64,000 bases of DNA, taken from Mariniphaga sp963747515. GTDB lineage: Bacteria; Bacteroidota; Bacteroidia; Bacteroidales; Prolixibacteraceae. The number at the start of each line of letters is the position of its first letter. The first letter of the stretch is position 1. Both the position numbers and the translations under genes were made by a program. The stretch is taken from contig CAVVFN010000008.1 of NCBI GenBank assembly GCA_963747515.1, positions 434,001 to 498,000 of the forward strand, read 5' to 3'. Below are positions 62,158-64,000 of this stretch, piece by piece. Below the pieces are notes generated by a model, which was given only the letters and a program-made list of their open reading frames with translations, made no database searches and was not told the DNA's origin.

Positions 62158-62740
62158 GCAGTAGAATTTTTAAAGTAGTTTACTGCATCAAATATAACTC
62201 TATGGTTCTTTATTTTAAAATAAAAAACATTTGTTTTCAACATTTTTTTTCAATTCTTTCAAGTACCTCCTCATATTCTTTACTCCCTTTTAGTACCAGA
62301 AGGTAAATTTTTCTGATGATTTGTATTAAAAAGAAAAAAAAGTTTGAGCCGAATGTTATAATTTTGTGCAGGCTAAATTATTCGGAATGAATACAGAAAC
62401 AAATGTAACTTAAAAGTAAATATGCCTGATTCCTTCTGCTCAATTTCAATAAACGGTAAAAACTATCCCTCACCAGAAACTATGGGCAGGAATATCAAAA
62501 ATCTATGTCGCTTAAAAAAAATGCATACGCACTCAAATTTTTCCTTTTTAACAGAGACAGGAGCCGGATTTTTGCCTGTATAAACTCGTATACGAAATCA
62601 ATCAGTCAGTCATTCAGAAACAAAATACCATACCTTTAAATCAATGCAGAAAACAATAACATTTCCTTTGGATACAAAAGGATTATTTTACTCTTTTTGT
62701 GCAAACTATTGTACACTATCGTTCCGATCTCATATGTAAT
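62158..62740. other. 583-bp stretch without a convincing gene
   Basis: A rightward TAatTTTG box (62359-62366) lies 56 bases before a 53-codon frame at 62422-62583 (MPDSFCSISING...), but there is no proper -33 partner and the frame has no recognised motif. Otherwise AT-rich. Confidence 0.4.
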
Positions 62741-64000
62741 TTAATGTTGGAAAGGATTATCAGATAATACCGGTTGATTCAATTCAAATAAACTGAGTTG
62801 TGTATCAAAAATCTTCCTGCGTTTGGCAGCCGAATCTGAAAGCAGCATCCTTTTCAGATTTTCTGGAGACAGGTCTTTTTTAACACCTGCAGGTAATTCA
62901 TTAGTTTTAATAAAATATTTTGCTCTTTTTAAAACCACTCCTATTTTTTTCAGGTGGTAAACAGTAAGTTTCCGGTGGCGCCGGGCCTGGATAATCCGCT
63001 GGGCCGACTGCACTCCTATGCCTGGGATACGAAGAATCATTTCATAATCGACAGTATTGATATCAACGGGATAAAGGTGAAGATTGCGAAGGGCATAACC
63101 CAGCTTTGGGTCTATATCCAGATCGAGAAAAGGATGTTCTTCAGAAAGTATTTCTTCAGCTTTAAACTTATAAAACCGCATGAGCCAATCGCTCTGATAC
63201 AGCCGGTTTTCTCTGACCAGCGGAGGGGTATTTAATGCAGGCAACCGCTGATCGTATGAATTAACCGGAATGTATCCAGAGAAATAAACCCGTTTCAAAT
63301 TCCGGGTCTGATACAACTCCGAAGAAAGCAGAATAATTTGCCGGTCGTTTTCGGGCGTGGCTCCAATAATTAACTGTGTGCTTTGTCCGGCAGGTGCAAA
63401 CTGCGGTGCCTTACGATACTTTTTACGTTCCTCCTTGCTGGCAATTATGGAATTGTGTATTTGAGCCATAGGGGTCAGAATATCCGGCAGTTTTTTTTCA
63501 GGAGCAAGCTTTTTCAGGTTGACTTCTGAAGGTATTTCAATGTTCACACTCAACCTGTCAGCAAACAATCCTGCCTGCCGTATAAGTTCTTCATTTGAAC
63601 CTGGTATCGCCTTGAGGTGGATGTAGCCGTTGAATTGTTCTTTCAACCGTAGTTTTCGGGCCACCTGCACTATTCGCTCCAAGGTATAATCCGGATTTTT
63701 AATCACCCCCGAGCTCAGAAATAACCCTTCAATATAATTCCGGCGGTAAAATCCAATGGTAAGTTCCACAATCTCATCCACAGTAAAGGTGGCCCGTGGA
63801 TGATCATTGCTCCTGCGGTTGATGCAGTAGGCACAGTCATAAATGCAGCTGTTGGTCATCAGAATTTTAAACAGGCTGACGCACCGTCCGTCCTCAGTAA
63901 AGCTGTGGCAAATGCCGCAGGATACATTGCTGCCTATTCCTTTTTTAACATTTCCCCGACTGCTGCCACTGGAAACACAGGATACGTCGTATTTGGCTGC
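62741..64000 (-). CDS. TIGR03916 radical SAM DNA-repair protein (5' end outside window)
   Basis: 419 visible residues. The frame is open through base 64000, so the start is off the window; an internal Met at 63859 is not the start because the preceding 47 codons (AAKYDVSCVSSGSS..., CGICHSFTEDGRCVSLF) are family sequence. The radical SAM cluster motif is CIYDCAYC (Cx3Cx2C) just after LMTNS. RVYFSGYIPVN and a C-terminal helix-hairpin-helix (RIPGIGVQSAQRIIQARRH) suit DNA contact. It normally pairs directly with TIGR03915, whose gene lies 4 kb downstream at 58031-58795. The product probably repairs or modifies DNA; the reaction is unproven. Confidence 0.9.
   Translation of the reverse strand, partial: AAKYDVSCVSSGSSRGNVKKGIGSNVSCGICHSFTEDGRCVSLFKILMTNSCIYDCAYCINRRSNDHPRATFTVDEIVELTIGFYRRNYIEGLFLSSGVIKNPDYTLERIVQVARKLRLKEQFNGYIHLKAIPGSNEELIRQAGLFADRLSVNIEIPSEVNLKKLAPEKKLPDILTPMAQIHNSIIASKEERKKYRKAPQFAPAGQSTQLIIGATPENDRQIILLSSELYQTRNLKRVYFSGYIPVNSYDQRLPALNTPPLVRENRLYQSDWLMRFYKFKAEEILSEEHPFLDLDIDPKLGYALRNLHLYPVDINTVDYEMILRIPGIGVQSAQRIIQARRHRKLTVYHLKKIGVVLKRAKYFIKTNELPAGVKKDLSPENLKRMLLSDSAAKRRKIFDTQLSLFELNQPVLSDNPFQH

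Noticed and set aside
62422..62583. 53-codon frame in the gap before the radical SAM gene
   Set aside because: Only a lone -7 box in front, no recognised motif and odd composition.

Overview
The window looks like a chromosomal stretch from a free-living, probably marine or sediment member of the Bacteroidota, perhaps Marinilabiliales/Prolixibacteraceae (the order is inference). The supporting signs are a SusC/SusD pair plus a decayed second SusC, a type IX secretion (T9SS) sorting domain, a GH3-serine hydrolase fusion, a UpxY-type NusG paralogue, AT-rich intergenic DNA, mostly A-rich rather than Shine-Dalgarno start regions, and several promoters of the Bacteroidota type (TTTG, about 19-20 nt, TAnnTTTG). 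No tRNA, rRNA, CRISPR array, prophage or intact insertion sequence was seen.

Layout. 1-1.2 kb: tail of a CsbD stress protein, a 49-residue membrane peptide and a YihY/BrkB protein. 1.5-7.2 kb: tamA-tamB outer-membrane assembly pair. 7.4-7.9 kb: an RRM RNA-binding protein and a cold-shock protein behind a long leader. 8.3-14.3 kb: a leftward run of divergent aspartokinase, metY, metA, elbB, tatD and tcdA. A good promoter and a leader with nested hairpins precede the aspartokinase. 14.7 kb: fabI. 15.6-21.3 kb: SusC/SusD pair, then a scar with direct repeats, an 11-bp-period inverted tandem repeat and a deleted SusC. 21.6-26.6 kb: PIG-L deacetylase, degenerate M23 protein, cupin, a decayed ORF, and a ydjC-nitrilase pair. 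27.1-27.9 kb: an exported protein with six repeats of exactly 26 residues, each centred on Trp-Met. 28-32 kb: map, acyl-ACP thioesterase, miaA and a frameshifted rhaA. 32.3-39.8 kb: a T9SS cargo protein, a methyltransferase, an ADP-forming acyl-CoA synthetase, a universal stress protein and an orphan UpxY. 40-43 kb: a second inverted tandem repeat, a frameshifted CHASE histidine kinase and an oxidoreductase relic. 43.1-48.3 kb: a glycosidase-like lipoprotein, a serine hydrolase, a signal-peptide-bearing O-methyltransferase, a second methyltransferase and a ChaN-like protein. 48.3-51.9 kb: mnmA, yicC, gmk, nadD. 52.2-58 kb: GH3-serine hydrolase, small HTH protein, DUF1080 lipoprotein, NCS2 permease. 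58-64 kb: the TIGR03915/TIGR03916 DNA-repair pair, unusually separated by a potassium channel, a PAS histidine kinase and a YbjQ unit.

How the genes fit together. Housekeeping blocks (methionine synthesis; tRNA/GMP/NAD; TamAB) look intact, while the accessory parts show erosion: two single-base-type frameshifts (rhaA, CHASE kinase), two truncated relics (SusC, FAD oxidoreductase) and one decayed ORF. The most unusual items are the 26-residue Trp-Met repeat protein, the structured leader of the methionine operon, the perfect 16-bp inverted repeat over the gmk promoter, the two 11-bp inverted tandem repeats, the orphan UpxY and the exported methyltransferase. All calls come from reading the sequence; no database search was run.
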